Assembly: GCA_937881255.1 (NCBI GenBank)
Contig: CALGFH010000409.1
Span: 1 to 15,055, forward strand
Direction of reading: 5' to 3'
From: an uncultured Actinomycetes bacterium
GTDB lineage: Bacteria; Actinomycetota; CALGFH01
Length of the DNA: 15,055 nucleotides
Positions within the stretch are counted from its first letter, which is position 1, and each line of letters begins with the position of its first letter. The notes under the pieces were generated by a model, which was not told the origin of the DNA, made no database searches, and was given only the letters and a program-made list of their open reading frames with translations. The translations under genes and the position numbers were made by a program. Positions 1 to 9,069 of this stretch are shown here, one piece after another.

Positions 1-72
1 CTGCCCCTTGGCACGGTCAAGTCGCTGGCCCACCGCGGGCTGGCCCGGCTCCGGGGCGAGCTCGGCTCGCCG
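1..72 (+). pseudogene. 3' fragment of an ECF-type RNA polymerase sigma factor (region 4 recognition helix)
   Basis: Frame 1 reads PLGTVKSLAHRGLARLRGEL over about the first 66 bases. This is the usual end of sigma region 4 (Sigma70_r4_2), where the recognition helix contacts the -35 element: a G-T-V-K-S-hydrophobic turn followed by an R-G-L-A-R-L-R helix. The rest of the gene lies outside the window. No stop codon appears where such a protein would normally end; frame 1 stays open to 366 but stops looking like protein after about 66. Shifting one base gives plausible continuation (EVPVGWEANATW in frame 3 from about 72). The fragment is therefore either cut by an indel or fused to what follows. 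The family call is fairly sure from the motif alone; the exact end is not. Confidence 0.6.
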
Positions 73-731
73 AGGTGCCGGTCGGCTGGGAGGCCAACGC
101 CACCTGGAAGGGATCGAGCTGCGGCCGGCCTCCCCGGGCCTGCGCCGCCACCTGACCGGGCCGGTCCAGCTCGCCCTGCGTACCCTCAAGGTCGTCTTCC
201 AGGTCGACGGGGACGGCGCCGTCCAGGTCGACCGCCTGGCCGAGCGTCTGCTGGGCACGGCCCGCCCGATCGCCAACGCCGTCAAGGGGCAGGCGCACGC
301 GCCCCGGCCGGCCTGCGTCGACGGCCGCAGCATGGTGCTCCGGCGCGACGGCGGCGACAACGTTGACTACCCCGGTCCGGTCACGGTGGCCCACTTCTAC
401 TGGTGGGCCCGGACCACGGCCAACCTGGTGCCCTGCACCGTCCGGGGCCCGTTCGGGGTCGAGCTGCTCGACGAATCCGGACGCCGGCTGGAGGTGCAGG
501 GCAACGGCCGCACCGTGACCACGGTGGCCGACCTGCCCGAGCCAGGAGCGTCTACACCGGGGCCGGCGTCACCGAGCTCCAGCTGAAGTGGTTCAACTGG
601 TGCGGCACGGGCCCGACCCGCATGCGCTGGATCGGGGAGCCCGGCCCGGCGCCGCGGTCCCGGTCACCGCGCCCCGCTGCATCGACCGCTCCAAGCCGTC
701 GCGGCTCATGCTGGAGCACATCCTCCGTTAG
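73..731 (+). pseudogene. Frame-disrupted coding region, weak DUF4232-like features
   Basis: Protein-like sequence runs through three frames. Frame 3 covers about 72-110 (VPVGWEANATWKG). Frame 2 covers about 110-545 (from IELRPASPGL to TVTTVADLPEPG). Frame 1 covers about 547-640 (SVYTGAGVTELQLKWFNWCG). Frame 3 covers about 650-731, ending PRCIDRSKPSRLMLEHILR and a TAG at 729-731. Joined up, the C-terminal half has a cysteine-containing strand, a hydrophobic-LLDESGR-hydrophobic segment, an L-K-W-x-N-W-C-G strand and a final P-R-C element. These recall secreted DUF4232-type beta domains of actinobacteria; that match is by eye and weak. Each frame change is a shift of minus one base. Either a decayed gene or single-base losses in the assembly would explain this. 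It might be an extension of the preceding sigma factor rather than a separate gene. Confidence 0.5.
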
Positions 732-734
732 GAT
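729..734 (+). promoter_or_regulatory. Candidate -10 box (TAGGAT) for a leaderless carboxylase transcript
   Basis: TAGGAT lies six bases before the GTG at 741, so transcription would start at or very near the start codon. This fits leaderless transcription, which is common in actinobacteria. There is no good Shine-Dalgarno for the GTG and no recognisable -35 box. The hexamer overlaps the TAG that closes the broken upstream frame. Confidence 0.35.
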
Positions 735-740
735 CGGGGC

Positions 741-2284
741 GTGACCGAACCAGCGGCGGAGCGGCCGGAGCCGGCGTTGCGGGCGCTGGCCAAGCAGGCC
801 AGGGCCGGCGGAGCCGACCGCTATCACGTCAAGGCGCGCGAGCAGGGCAAGCTGTTCGTGCGGGAGCGGCTGGCCCGGCTGCTCGACGACGCCGACGGGT
901 TCGTCGAGGACGGGCTGCTGGCCAACGCCCTGGCCGGGGACCTGCCGGCGGACGGGGTGGTCACCGGGATCGGGGCCGTCGGCGGGCGCACGGTGGCGGT
1001 GATGGCCAACGACTCGACCGTCAAGGCGGGGTCGTGGGGCGCCCGCACGGTGGAGAAGATCCTCCGCGTCCAGGAGTACGCGCTGCGCCACGAGGTCCCG
1101 ATGCTGTGGCTGGTCGACTCGGCCGGGGCCCGGATCACCGACCAGGTGGAGATGTTCCCGGGCCGCCGGGGGGCCGGGAAGATCTTCTACAACCAGGTCC
1201 GGCTGTCGGGCCGGGTGCCGCAGATCTGCTGCCTGTTCGGGCCCTCGGCGGCCGGCGGGGCCTACATCCCGGCCTTCTGCGACGTCGTCTTCATGGTCGA
1301 GCACAACGCCTCCATGTACCTGGGGTCGCCCCGCATGGCCGAGATGGTGATCGGCGAGAAGGCCACCCTTGAGGAGATGGGCGGGGCGGCCATGCACTGC
1401 CAGGTGTCGGGCTGCGGCGACCTGCTCTGCGCCGACGAGGACGAGGCCATCCTGGCCGCCCGCCGCTACCTGTCCTACTTCCCGGGGAGCTGGCGCGACG
1501 ACCCACCGGCCGAGCCCCCTCGGGGGCCGGCCTACGCCGGGCCGGTGGCCCCGCTGATCCCGACCGACGAGTCGCAGCCGTTCGACGTCTACCCGCTGGT
1601 CGCGGCCGTGCTCGATGAGGAGAGCTTCTTCGAGATCAAGCGCGAGTTCGCCGCCGAGGTGGTCTGCGGGCTGGGCCGGATCGACGGCCGGGCCGTCGGC
1701 GTGGTGGCCAACCAGCCGATGGTCAAGGGCGGGGTCCTGTTCGTCGACTCGGCCGACAAGGTGGCCCGCTTCGTGTGGCTGTGCGACGCCTTCAACCTGC
1801 CGCTGGTGTTCCTGGCCGACGTGCCCGGGTTCATGATCGGGACCGAGGTCGAGCGCCAGGGCATCATCCGCCACGGGGCCAAGCTGATCACCGCGGTCAG
1901 CGAGGCCACCGTGCCCAAGATCTGCGTGGTCGTCCGCAAGGCCTACGGGGCCGGGCTGTACGCCATGGCCGGGCCCGGGTTCGAGCCCGACGCCACCCTG
2001 GCCCTGCCCACCGCCTCGATCGCGGTGATGGGCCCGGAGGCGGCCGTCAACGCCGTCTACTACAACAAGCTGGCCGCGCTGCCCGAGGCCGAGCGGCCGG
2101 CCGAGGTCGAGCGGCTCCAGCGCGAGTACCGCTCCGACGTCGACCTGGTCCGGCTGGCCGCCGACCTGGTCGTGGACGCGGTGGTCGACCCCGACGACCT
2201 CCGGTCCGAGCTGTCCCGCCGCCTGGCCTTTGCTGCAGGCAAGAAGCGGGAGTTCACCGACCGCCGGCACGGAGTGCCGCCGGT

Positions 2285-2288
<4 letters not shown>
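741..2288 (+). CDS. Acyl-CoA carboxylase, carboxyltransferase (beta) subunit
   Basis: A 515-residue biotin-dependent carboxyltransferase that moves a carboxyl group from carboxybiotin to an acyl-CoA; cytoplasmic. It has the two crotonase-like halves of the family at the usual length of 510-530. The N-half has the QGKLFVRERLARLLD opening, DSAGARITDQVEMFPGRRGA and the glycine-rich GPSAAGGAYIPAFCD. The C-half has FLADVPGFMIGTEVE and RKAYGAGLYAMAGPGFEPD, then PTASIAVMGPEAAVN. The end REFTDRRHGVPPV is typical. Known substrates in the family are acetyl-, propionyl-, methylcrotonyl- and longer acyl-CoA. The second-half motif differs from classic methylcrotonyl-CoA carboxylase beta (YGAGNYGMCGRAY), so the substrate is left open. 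Start is the GTG at 741, without a clear ribosome site. Its stop overlaps the next ATG by four bases (ATGA), indicating coupled translation with its biotin carboxylase partner. Confidence 0.95.
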
Positions 2289-3989
<1,701 letters not shown>

Positions 3990-3991
<2 letters not shown>

Positions 3992-3995
3992 GAGG
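3990..3995 (+). promoter_or_regulatory. Perfect Shine-Dalgarno AGGAGG overlapping the biotin carboxylase stop codon
   Basis: AGGAGG shares two bases with the TAG at 3989-3991. It is 26 bases before the ATG at 4022, too far for normal use. Five bases after it, in the frame of the ATPase gene, is an ATC at 4001. Either the true start is a rare ATC or the strong site is misplaced and the weaker GGAAG at 4012-4016 serves the ATG. Confidence 0.4.
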
Positions 3996-4021
3996 TTCTC
4001 ATCCGGTCGTCGGAAGCGGGG

Positions 4022-4432
4022 ATGTTGGAGGCGCAGGGACGTCGCGAGTTCAGCGGGGACGCCGACCAGGTGGCGGCGGCCCGTCGTTTCGTCGCTTCCG
4101 CCATCCACGGTGGCGGTCCCGCCCGCGACGTCAGCCGGCTGCTGGTCAGTGAGGCGGCGACCAACGCCGTGCTCCACTCCGCCTCCGGGAACGGCGGCAC
4201 CTTCGCGGTCCAGTACCTGATCTCCGACCATCTGCTCCGGGTCGAGGTCCACGACGGCGGCGGGCCGACCGGCCCCCATCGCCGGGTCCACCACCTGGAG
4301 TCGATGACCGGCCGCGGGCTCGACCTGTTCGACGCCCTCTCGGACCGCTGGGGCGTCGCCGGCACCCCGGACGGCTGGACGGTCTGGTTCGAGCTCGACC
4401 TGGCCGACGAGCGGGCCCGCAGCGACGCCTAA
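4022..4432 (+). CDS. Anti-sigma-type ATP-binding protein (HATPase_c_2, RsbW-like)
   Basis: A 136-residue single-domain GHKL ATPase of the type that acts as anti-sigma factor or serine kinase in partner switching. Visible motifs are the N box LLVSEAATNAVLHS (residues about 40-53), the G1 box VEVHDGGG (about 77-84) and the G2 box MTGRGLDLFDALSDRWGV (about 100-117). Length is normal for actinobacterial stand-alone members (120-150). It has no transmembrane segment and should be cytoplasmic. ATG 4022 is preceded by a modest GGAAG; an upstream ATC at 4001 sits at ideal distance from AGGAGG and would add seven residues. It follows the carboxylase operon by 30 bases but probably has its own promoter in the preceding gene. 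Neither a cognate sigma factor nor a STAS antagonist is adjacent; a SpoIIE phosphatase lies about 2 kb downstream. Its stop overlaps the stop of the convergent hydratase gene by four bases. Confidence 0.88.
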   Translation: MLEAQGRREFSGDADQVAAARRFVASAIHGGGPARDVSRLLVSEAATNAVLHSASGNGGTFAVQYLISDHLLRVEVHDGGGPTGPHRRVHHLESMTGRGLDLFDALSDRWGVAGTPDGWTVWFELDLADERARSDA

Positions 4433-5199
4433 CCGAAGTCGGGGTCGCGCTTCTCCACCCAGGCGGCGATGCCCTCGCGGCGGTCGTCGGACTCGACGGC
4501 CCGGCGCCAGGCCTGGTCCTCGACCTCCATGGCCGCCTCCACCGGCAGGTCGCCGCCCACCTCGAGGGCCCACTTGGCCATCCGGACGGCGGTGGGGGCG
4601 TTGCCGGCGATCTCGGCCGCCAGGGCGGTGGCCGTGGCCAGCACCTCGGCCCGGGGCACGACCCGGTCGGCCAGGCCGAGCCGCCTGGCCTCCTCGGCCC
4701 CGACCCGGCGGCCGGTCAGCACCAGGTCCCTGGCCGCCGAGCGGCCGACCCGGCGGACCAGCAGCTGGGTGCCGCCACCGGCCGGGACCAGGCCGAGGCG
4801 GACCTCGGGGAGCCCGAAGGTGGCGTCGGTGGCCGCCACCACCAGGTCGCAGGCCAGGGCCAGCTCGGTGCCGCCGCCCAGGGCGAAGCCGCGAACGGCC
4901 GCCACCGTCGGCAGCGGGCAGCGCCGGACGGCCGCGAACCCGCGCCGGAACGCCTCCCGCTGCACGAACCAGCCGTGGTCGTCGAAGCCGGCCCGCTGCT
5001 TGAGGTCGGCCCCGACGCAGAAGGCCCGCTCCCCGGCCCCGGTCAGCACCACCGCCCGGACCCCCGGGTCGGTGGCCAGCGGCTCGACCGCCTCGGCCAG
5101 CGCCACGGCCAGCTCGGTCGAGATCGCGTTCAGCGCCTCCGGCCGGTCAAGGGTCACGGTGGCCACCCGCCCGTCCACCTCGACCCGGACCAGGGTCAT
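4429..5199 (-). CDS. Enoyl-CoA hydratase, closest by eye to methylglutaconyl-CoA hydratase
   Basis: A 256-residue crotonase-fold hydratase adding water across an enoyl-CoA double bond. The oxyanion-hole segment AFCVGADLKQRAG is at about 60-71. The catalytic pair is present: E112 in RGFALGGGTELALACD and E132 in FGLPEVRLGLVPAGGGTQ, 20 residues apart as in rat crotonase. The C-terminal part (APTAVRMAKWALEVG, then EGIAAWVEKRDPDF) resembles human AUH and bacterial LiuC, which hydrate 3-methylglutaconyl-CoA in leucine breakdown. That substrate is inferred. The start ATG is seven bases after the stop of the epimerase gene on the same strand, so the two are likely co-transcribed although their functions look unrelated. 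There is no strong Shine-Dalgarno. The 3' end overlaps the convergent ATPase gene by four bases. Confidence 0.92.
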   Translation of the reverse strand: MTLVRVEVDGRVATVTLDRPEALNAISTELAVALAEAVEPLATDPGVRAVVLTGAGERAFCVGADLKQRAGFDDHGWFVQREAFRRGFAAVRRCPLPTVAAVRGFALGGGTELALACDLVVAATDATFGLPEVRLGLVPAGGGTQLLVRRVGRSAARDLVLTGRRVGAEEARRLGLADRVVPRAEVLATATALAAEIAGNAPTAVRMAKWALEVGGDLPVEAAMEVEDQAWRRAVESDDRREGIAAWVEKRDPDFG

Positions 5200-5206
5200 G
5201 GAACCG

Positions 5207-6175
5207 TCATCCGCCGACGCTGCCGGCGTTGACCGCCTGGAACGCCCAGGCCCAGGTGCGGGCCAGCCCGTCGGCCAGGTCGGCCTTGGGCGCCCAGCCG
5301 AGGACCCGCCCGGCCTCGCCGCAGTCCAGGGCGATGCGGGCCAGCTCGCCCGGCCGGGCCGGGGCGAACTCCGGCTCGGCCCCGAACCCGGCGACCCCCC
5401 GCAGGGCGTCGTACAGCTCCAGCACCGAGGTCTCGACCCCGGTGCCGATGTTGACCCGGGCCCCGGGCGCGTCCGGGTGCTCGCCCCCGGCCACGAACGC
5501 GTCGACCACGTCGTCCACGAACACGTAGTCGCGGGTCTGTCGGCCGTCGCCGAAGATCGTCACCGGCTCGTCGGCCAGCAGCCGGTTGCAGAAGATGGCC
5601 ACCACCCCGGCCTCGCCGTGGGGGTCCTGCCGGGGCCCGTAGACGTTGCCCAGCCGCAGGCTGACCGGCTCCAGCCCGTGCAGCTCGGCGAAGCTGGCCA
5701 GGTAGTCCTCGGCCGAGCGCTTGGACACCCCGTAGGGGTTGGTGACCCGCGGCGGGTAGCGCTCGTCGATCGGCAGGGCCGACGGGTCGGGCTCGCCGTA
5801 CACCGTCCCCCCGGAGCTGGCGAAGACCAGCCGCCGGCAGCCGGCCTCCAGGGCCGCCTTGGCCAGGGCGATGGTGCCGAGCACGTTGACCCGGGCGTCG
5901 TGCAGCGGGTCGCTGACGCTGCGGCGGACGTCGATCTGGGCGGCCAGGTGGTAGACGACCTCGGGCCGCGCCCCGGCCACGACCCCGGCCAGCTCCGGGC
6001 CGGCCAGGTCGACCTCGGCCAGCTCGACCCGCCCGGAGGCGAGCGCGTCGGCCAGGTTCTCCCGCCGCCCGGTCGACAGGTCGTCGACCACCGTCACCTG
6101 GTGCCCGTCCGCGACCAGGCGGTCGACCACCGCCGAGCCGATGAAGCCGGAACCGCCCGTGACCAGCGTTCGCAT
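5207..6175 (-). CDS. NAD-dependent NDP-sugar epimerase, UDP-glucose 4-epimerase type
   Basis: A 322-residue extended short-chain dehydrogenase that probably interconverts UDP-glucose and UDP-galactose (or a related nucleotide sugar) for cell-envelope polysaccharide. The Rossmann motif is TGGSGFIGS (G7, G10, G13). D31-D32 follow the second strand, as in NAD-preferring members. The catalytic set is S120/S121/T124 in FASSGGTVYGE with Y148 and K152 in NPYGVSK. RLGNVYGPRQDP and TIFGDGRQTRDYVFVDD are the standard substrate-side motifs. Length is normal for GalE-like proteins of actinobacteria and archaea (310-330), shorter than E. coli GalE. It starts at an ATG with a GAAAGG about ten bases upstream. 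It is the first gene of a likely two-gene unit with the enoyl-CoA hydratase. Other NDP-sugar 4-epimerases or dehydratases cannot be excluded. Confidence 0.9.
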   Translation of the reverse strand: MRTLVTGGSGFIGSAVVDRLVADGHQVTVVDDLSTGRRENLADALASGRVELAEVDLAGPELAGVVAGARPEVVYHLAAQIDVRRSVSDPLHDARVNVLGTIALAKAALEAGCRRLVFASSGGTVYGEPDPSALPIDERYPPRVTNPYGVSKRSAEDYLASFAELHGLEPVSLRLGNVYGPRQDPHGEAGVVAIFCNRLLADEPVTIFGDGRQTRDYVFVDDVVDAFVAGGEHPDAPGARVNIGTGVETSVLELYDALRGVAGFGAEPEFAPARPGELARIALDCGEAGRVLGWAPKADLADGLARTWAWAFQAVNAGSVGG

Positions 6176-6294
6176 GCCAAGGTCGCCTTTCGTCGGGATC
6201 GGTCAGAGCGGTCATCCTAGAGCAAGCTTCGTCTTGTCGTCGGCCGCTGGATCGTTCAGGCTCCGTCGGGCAACGCCAGGCGGGAGGAGCGCAC
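6176..6294. promoter_or_regulatory. Divergent intergenic region between epimerase and SpoIIE phosphatase genes
   Basis: About 120 bases of locally lower GC. On the minus strand TAGGAT (plus-strand 6214-6219) is a good -10 box 39 bases before the epimerase ATG, with no convincing -35. On the plus strand TTGTCG (6234-6239), 17 bases, CAGGCT (6257-6262) is a weak candidate for the phosphatase gene. A small inverted repeat CAAG-N6-CTTG at 6223-6236 lies between the two candidates and could be an operator. The phosphatase GTG has a strong GGGAGGAG at 6282-6289. Confidence 0.4.
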
Positions 6295-7827
6295 GTGCAG
6301 GAGGCGGCCAGGCCGGTCACGGCCGGCACCCGGGTGGTCGCGGCGACCCGCGGCTGGCTGCTCCCCTATCTGCTGATCGCCGTCGTGTCGCTGGTCGAGC
6401 TGCTGGCCAGCGGGGTGATCGTCGGCGGCTTCCTGGTCCTGGCCCCGCTGCTGGCCAGCCGGCTGTCGACCAGGCGCAGCCAGGTCATCGCCGTCGGCCT
6501 GGTCACCCTGGTCGTCGCCTGCGCCCTCGGGATCTGGACCGGCAAGCTGGTCGGCGGCCAGCTGTTCATCCGGCTGCTCCTGATCGCCCTGGCCACACTG
6601 TTCGCCCTGGTCAACTGGGGCGCCTCCCAGCGCGAGCAGTCGGCCCTGGAGCGGGCCGCCGACACCATCCGGATGGCCGGGTCGCTGGCCGCCGGCCTGG
6701 AGCCGGAGGAGGCCTACGACCTGCTCGCCCGCTCGGCCCGGACGCTGTTCGCGGCCAACGCGGCCGCCGTCTACCGCCGCCAGGGCGAGCAGATGGTGAC
6801 CGTCGGCCAGGCCCGCGACCCCGAGGTGCCGGCGATGCCCCTGCGGCTGCCAAGGGCGAGCTACCCGTCCGCCTTCATGACCGTGACCCGGCGGGTCGGG
6901 GTGCGCGCCTCGACCGAGCCGGAGGCGCCGATGCTGGAGGCCCGCGGCCTCAGCAACCTGCTCTGGCTGCCGCTGCTCGACCGGGCCGGCGAGCAGCTCG
7001 GCACCATCGTGCTCGCCTGGAAGCGCGACCCCAAGCTGTCGGCCCAGGCCCTGGAGGCGTCCGAGAGCTTCGCCAGCCTCGGCGCCCGGGCCATCTCCGG
7101 GTCCGAGCGGGTGCGGGCCCAGACCGAGGTCCTGGAGCAGGTCCAGGCCCTGCTGCTGACCACCCCGCCGGCCTGGGTGGCCGGGTTCCGGGTCGGGGTC
7201 AGGTACCAGTCGGCCAGCGGCCTGGCCCAGATCGGCGGCGACTTCTACGACGTGGTCGAGCTGGACGAGCAGGGCCTGGCCTTCATCCTGGCCGACGCCC
7301 GCGGCAAGGGCCTGGAGGCGAGCTCGCTGGCCGCCGTGCTCAAGGGCGCCTTCCGCAGCCTGGCCGGCGAGGGGGCCGGCCCGGCCCGCATCCTCAACCG
7401 CCTCGACCGGCTGGTCGCCCGCGAGGGCGGCGACGAGGACTTCGTGACCGCCCTGGCCGGGCGGCTCCACCCCGACGGCCGCATCGTGCTCGCCTCGGCC
7501 GGCCACCCGGCCCCGCTCGGCGCCGGGCCCCGCCTGGTCCAGGTGGCCGCCCCCCTTGGCCTCGGCACCCTGGCCAACGAGAGCCAGGGCCAGCTGCGCC
7601 CCGGCGACCGCCTGGTCTGCTACACCGACGGCCTGGTCGAGGCCCGCAACGCCGCCGGCGAGTTCCTCGACCGCTCGGTGTTCGAGCGGGCGGCCGCCGC
7701 CGACTCCATCACCGCCGCCCTCGACGGGCTGGTCGAGCTGGTCGACCGCCACGCCGGCGGCCGCCACGACGACGACCTGGCCCTGCTCGCCCTCGAGTAC
7801 GACCCCCGGGAGGGGAACGGCGGTTAG
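6295..7827 (+). CDS. Membrane-anchored GAF-SpoIIE (PP2C-type) serine phosphatase
   Basis: A 510-residue sensor phosphatase. Residues about 20-110 contain four hydrophobic membrane segments (WLLPYLLIAVVSLVELLAS; VIVGGFLVLAPLLAS; VIAVGLVTLVVACALGIW; FIRLLLIALATLFALV). A GAF-like sensor region follows at about 120-270. The SpoIIE/PP2C domain is at about 290-500, with metal ligands in GGDFYDVV (D316, D319), ILADARGKGLEAS, ASAGHPAP, CYTDGLVEARN (D445) and HDDDLALLAL (D492-D494). This architecture matches RsbU/RsbP-like phosphatases that dephosphorylate STAS anti-sigma antagonists. LADARGKG replaces the more common GDVSGKG, but the glycine and aspartate positions are kept. Start is GTG 6295 with GGGAGGAG five bases upstream. 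It faces away from the epimerase gene. The RsbW-like ATPase at 4022-4432 could belong to the same circuit, but no STAS gene is here. Confidence 0.92.
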   Translation: MQEAARPVTAGTRVVAATRGWLLPYLLIAVVSLVELLASGVIVGGFLVLAPLLASRLSTRRSQVIAVGLVTLVVACALGIWTGKLVGGQLFIRLLLIALATLFALVNWGASQREQSALERAADTIRMAGSLAAGLEPEEAYDLLARSARTLFAANAAAVYRRQGEQMVTVGQARDPEVPAMPLRLPRASYPSAFMTVTRRVGVRASTEPEAPMLEARGLSNLLWLPLLDRAGEQLGTIVLAWKRDPKLSAQALEASESFASLGARAISGSERVRAQTEVLEQVQALLLTTPPAWVAGFRVGVRYQSASGLAQIGGDFYDVVELDEQGLAFILADARGKGLEASSLAAVLKGAFRSLAGEGAGPARILNRLDRLVAREGGDEDFVTALAGRLHPDGRIVLASAGHPAPLGAGPRLVQVAAPLGLGTLANESQGQLRPGDRLVCYTDGLVEARNAAGEFLDRSVFERAAAADSITAALDGLVELVDRHAGGRHDDDLALLALEYDPREGNGG

Positions 7828-7889
7828 CATGGCCGGGTCGCCCACGAGGCGCCCCGACCCTGGCCGTTCCATCCCACGAGGGAGTGCCG

Positions 7890-9041
7890 ATGGACCTCGA
7901 GCTGACCCCAGAGCAGGAAGAGTTCCGCAAGATCGTCCGGGCCTTCGCCGAAGAGGTGGTGGGGCCCCGGGCCGAGGCGATGGACCGGGCCGGGGCGCTC
8001 GACCCGGTGGTGCTCGACCAGATGGCCGCCATGGGCCTGTTCGGGCTGCCGTTCCCCGAGGAGGTCGGCGGCATGGGCGCCGACTACACCACCCTCTGCC
8101 TGGCCATCGAGGAGCTGGCCCGGGTCGACTCGTCGGTCGCCATCACCCTGGAGGCGGCGGTCGGGCTGGGGGCGATGCCGATCTGGCGCTACGGCAGCGC
8201 CGAGCAGCACCAGCGGTGGCTGCGCCCCCTGGCCGCCGGCGAGCAGCTCGGGGCCTTCGGGCTCACCGAGCCGGCCGGCGGGTCGGACGCCGGCGCCCTG
8301 GCCACCAGGGCCACCCTTGACGGCGACGAGTGGGTGATCGACGGCACCAAGGCGCTCATCACCAACGCCGGCCTCGACCGCTCCGGCCTGGTCACCGTGG
8401 CCGCCGTGACCGGGCAGCGGCCCGACGGCCGCCACGAGATCACCAACATCATCGTGCCCACCGGCACCCCCGGGTACCGGGTCGGCCGCAGCTACGCCAA
8501 GGTCGGCTGGCACGCCTCCGACACCCGCGAGCTGATCTTCGAGTCCTGCCGGGTCCCGGTGGCCAACACCCTGGGCGAGCGCGGCGCCGGCCTGGCCAAC
8601 TTCCTCCGCACCCTGGAGGAGGGCCGCGTCGCCGTGGCCGCCCTGGCCACCGGCCTCTGCCAGGGCTGCGTCGACGAGTGCACCCGCTACGCCCGCGAGC
8701 GCGAGGCCTTCGGCCAGCCGATCGCCGCCTTCCAGGCGGTCGCCTTCAAGATCGCCGACATGGAGGTCAGGGCCCACACCGCCCGCCTGGCCTGGCAGCA
8801 GGCCGCGGCCAAGCTCGACGCCGGCCAGCCCTTCGGCCGCGAGGCCGCCATCGCCAAGCTGTACGCCTCCGAGGCCGCCGTCACCTCGGCCCGCGACGCC
8901 GTCCAGGTCCACGGCGGCTACGGCTTCATGGAGGAGTTCCCCGTGGCCCGCTTCTACCGCGACGCCAAGGTCCTCGAGATCGGCGAAGGCACCAGCGAGA
9001 TCATGCGCATCCTCATCGCCCGCTCCCTCGGCCTCGGGTAA
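7890..9041 (+). CDS. Acyl-CoA dehydrogenase (short-/branched-chain type)
   Basis: A 383-residue flavoprotein that introduces an alpha-beta double bond into an acyl-CoA and passes electrons to ETF. All three domains are present: N-terminal helices (LTPEQEEFRKIVRAFAEEVV), the central beta domain with GAFGLTEPAGGSDAGAL and WVIDGTKALITNAG, and the C-terminal helices with REAFGQPIAAFQAVAFKIADM and VHGGYGFMEEFPVARFYRDA. The likely catalytic base is E366 in EIGEGTSEIMR, the position used by short-chain and medium-chain enzymes. Isovaleryl-CoA dehydrogenases have Gly-Ala-Gly there and use a different glutamate, so that name is not supported. ATG 7890 was chosen for the GAGGGAG at 7878-7884, five bases upstream. 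The gene follows the phosphatase by 62 bases and may have its own promoter. It fits functionally with the hydratase and carboxylase genes of this window. Confidence 0.95.
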   Translation: MDLELTPEQEEFRKIVRAFAEEVVGPRAEAMDRAGALDPVVLDQMAAMGLFGLPFPEEVGGMGADYTTLCLAIEELARVDSSVAITLEAAVGLGAMPIWRYGSAEQHQRWLRPLAAGEQLGAFGLTEPAGGSDAGALATRATLDGDEWVIDGTKALITNAGLDRSGLVTVAAVTGQRPDGRHEITNIIVPTGTPGYRVGRSYAKVGWHASDTRELIFESCRVPVANTLGERGAGLANFLRTLEEGRVAVAALATGLCQGCVDECTRYAREREAFGQPIAAFQAVAFKIADMEVRAHTARLAWQQAAAKLDAGQPFGREAAIAKLYASEAAVTSARDAVQVHGGYGFMEEFPVARFYRDAKVLEIGEGTSEIMRILIARSLGLG

Positions 9042-9069
9042 CCCGGGGCGGCCTGCCGGCGACTACCGG

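Noticed and set aside
8..586. A single intact 192-residue gene at the window start
   Set aside because: Its first 30 or so residues and last 12 are out-of-frame readings of neighbouring coding sequence. Only about 110-545 looks like protein.
1..731. Programmed ribosomal frameshifting as the reason for the frame changes
   Set aside because: Four successive shifts with no slippery heptamers or stimulatory structure are not credible for one gene; indels or decay are simpler.
552..2270. Long minus-strand open frame opposite the carboxyltransferase gene
   Set aside because: Composition is His/Gly/Arg/Pro-rich with no recognisable motif. It is the expected antisense shadow of a very GC-rich gene that is clearly real on the plus strand.
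7825..7830. TAGCAT as a promoter for the acyl-CoA dehydrogenase
   Set aside because: It overlaps the phosphatase stop codon and has no -35 at a suitable distance; too weak to list.
7890..9041. Naming the dehydrogenase isovaleryl-CoA dehydrogenase
   Set aside because: It has GEGTS (E366) where isovaleryl enzymes have Gly-Ala-Gly, so the catalytic base is in the short/medium-chain position.
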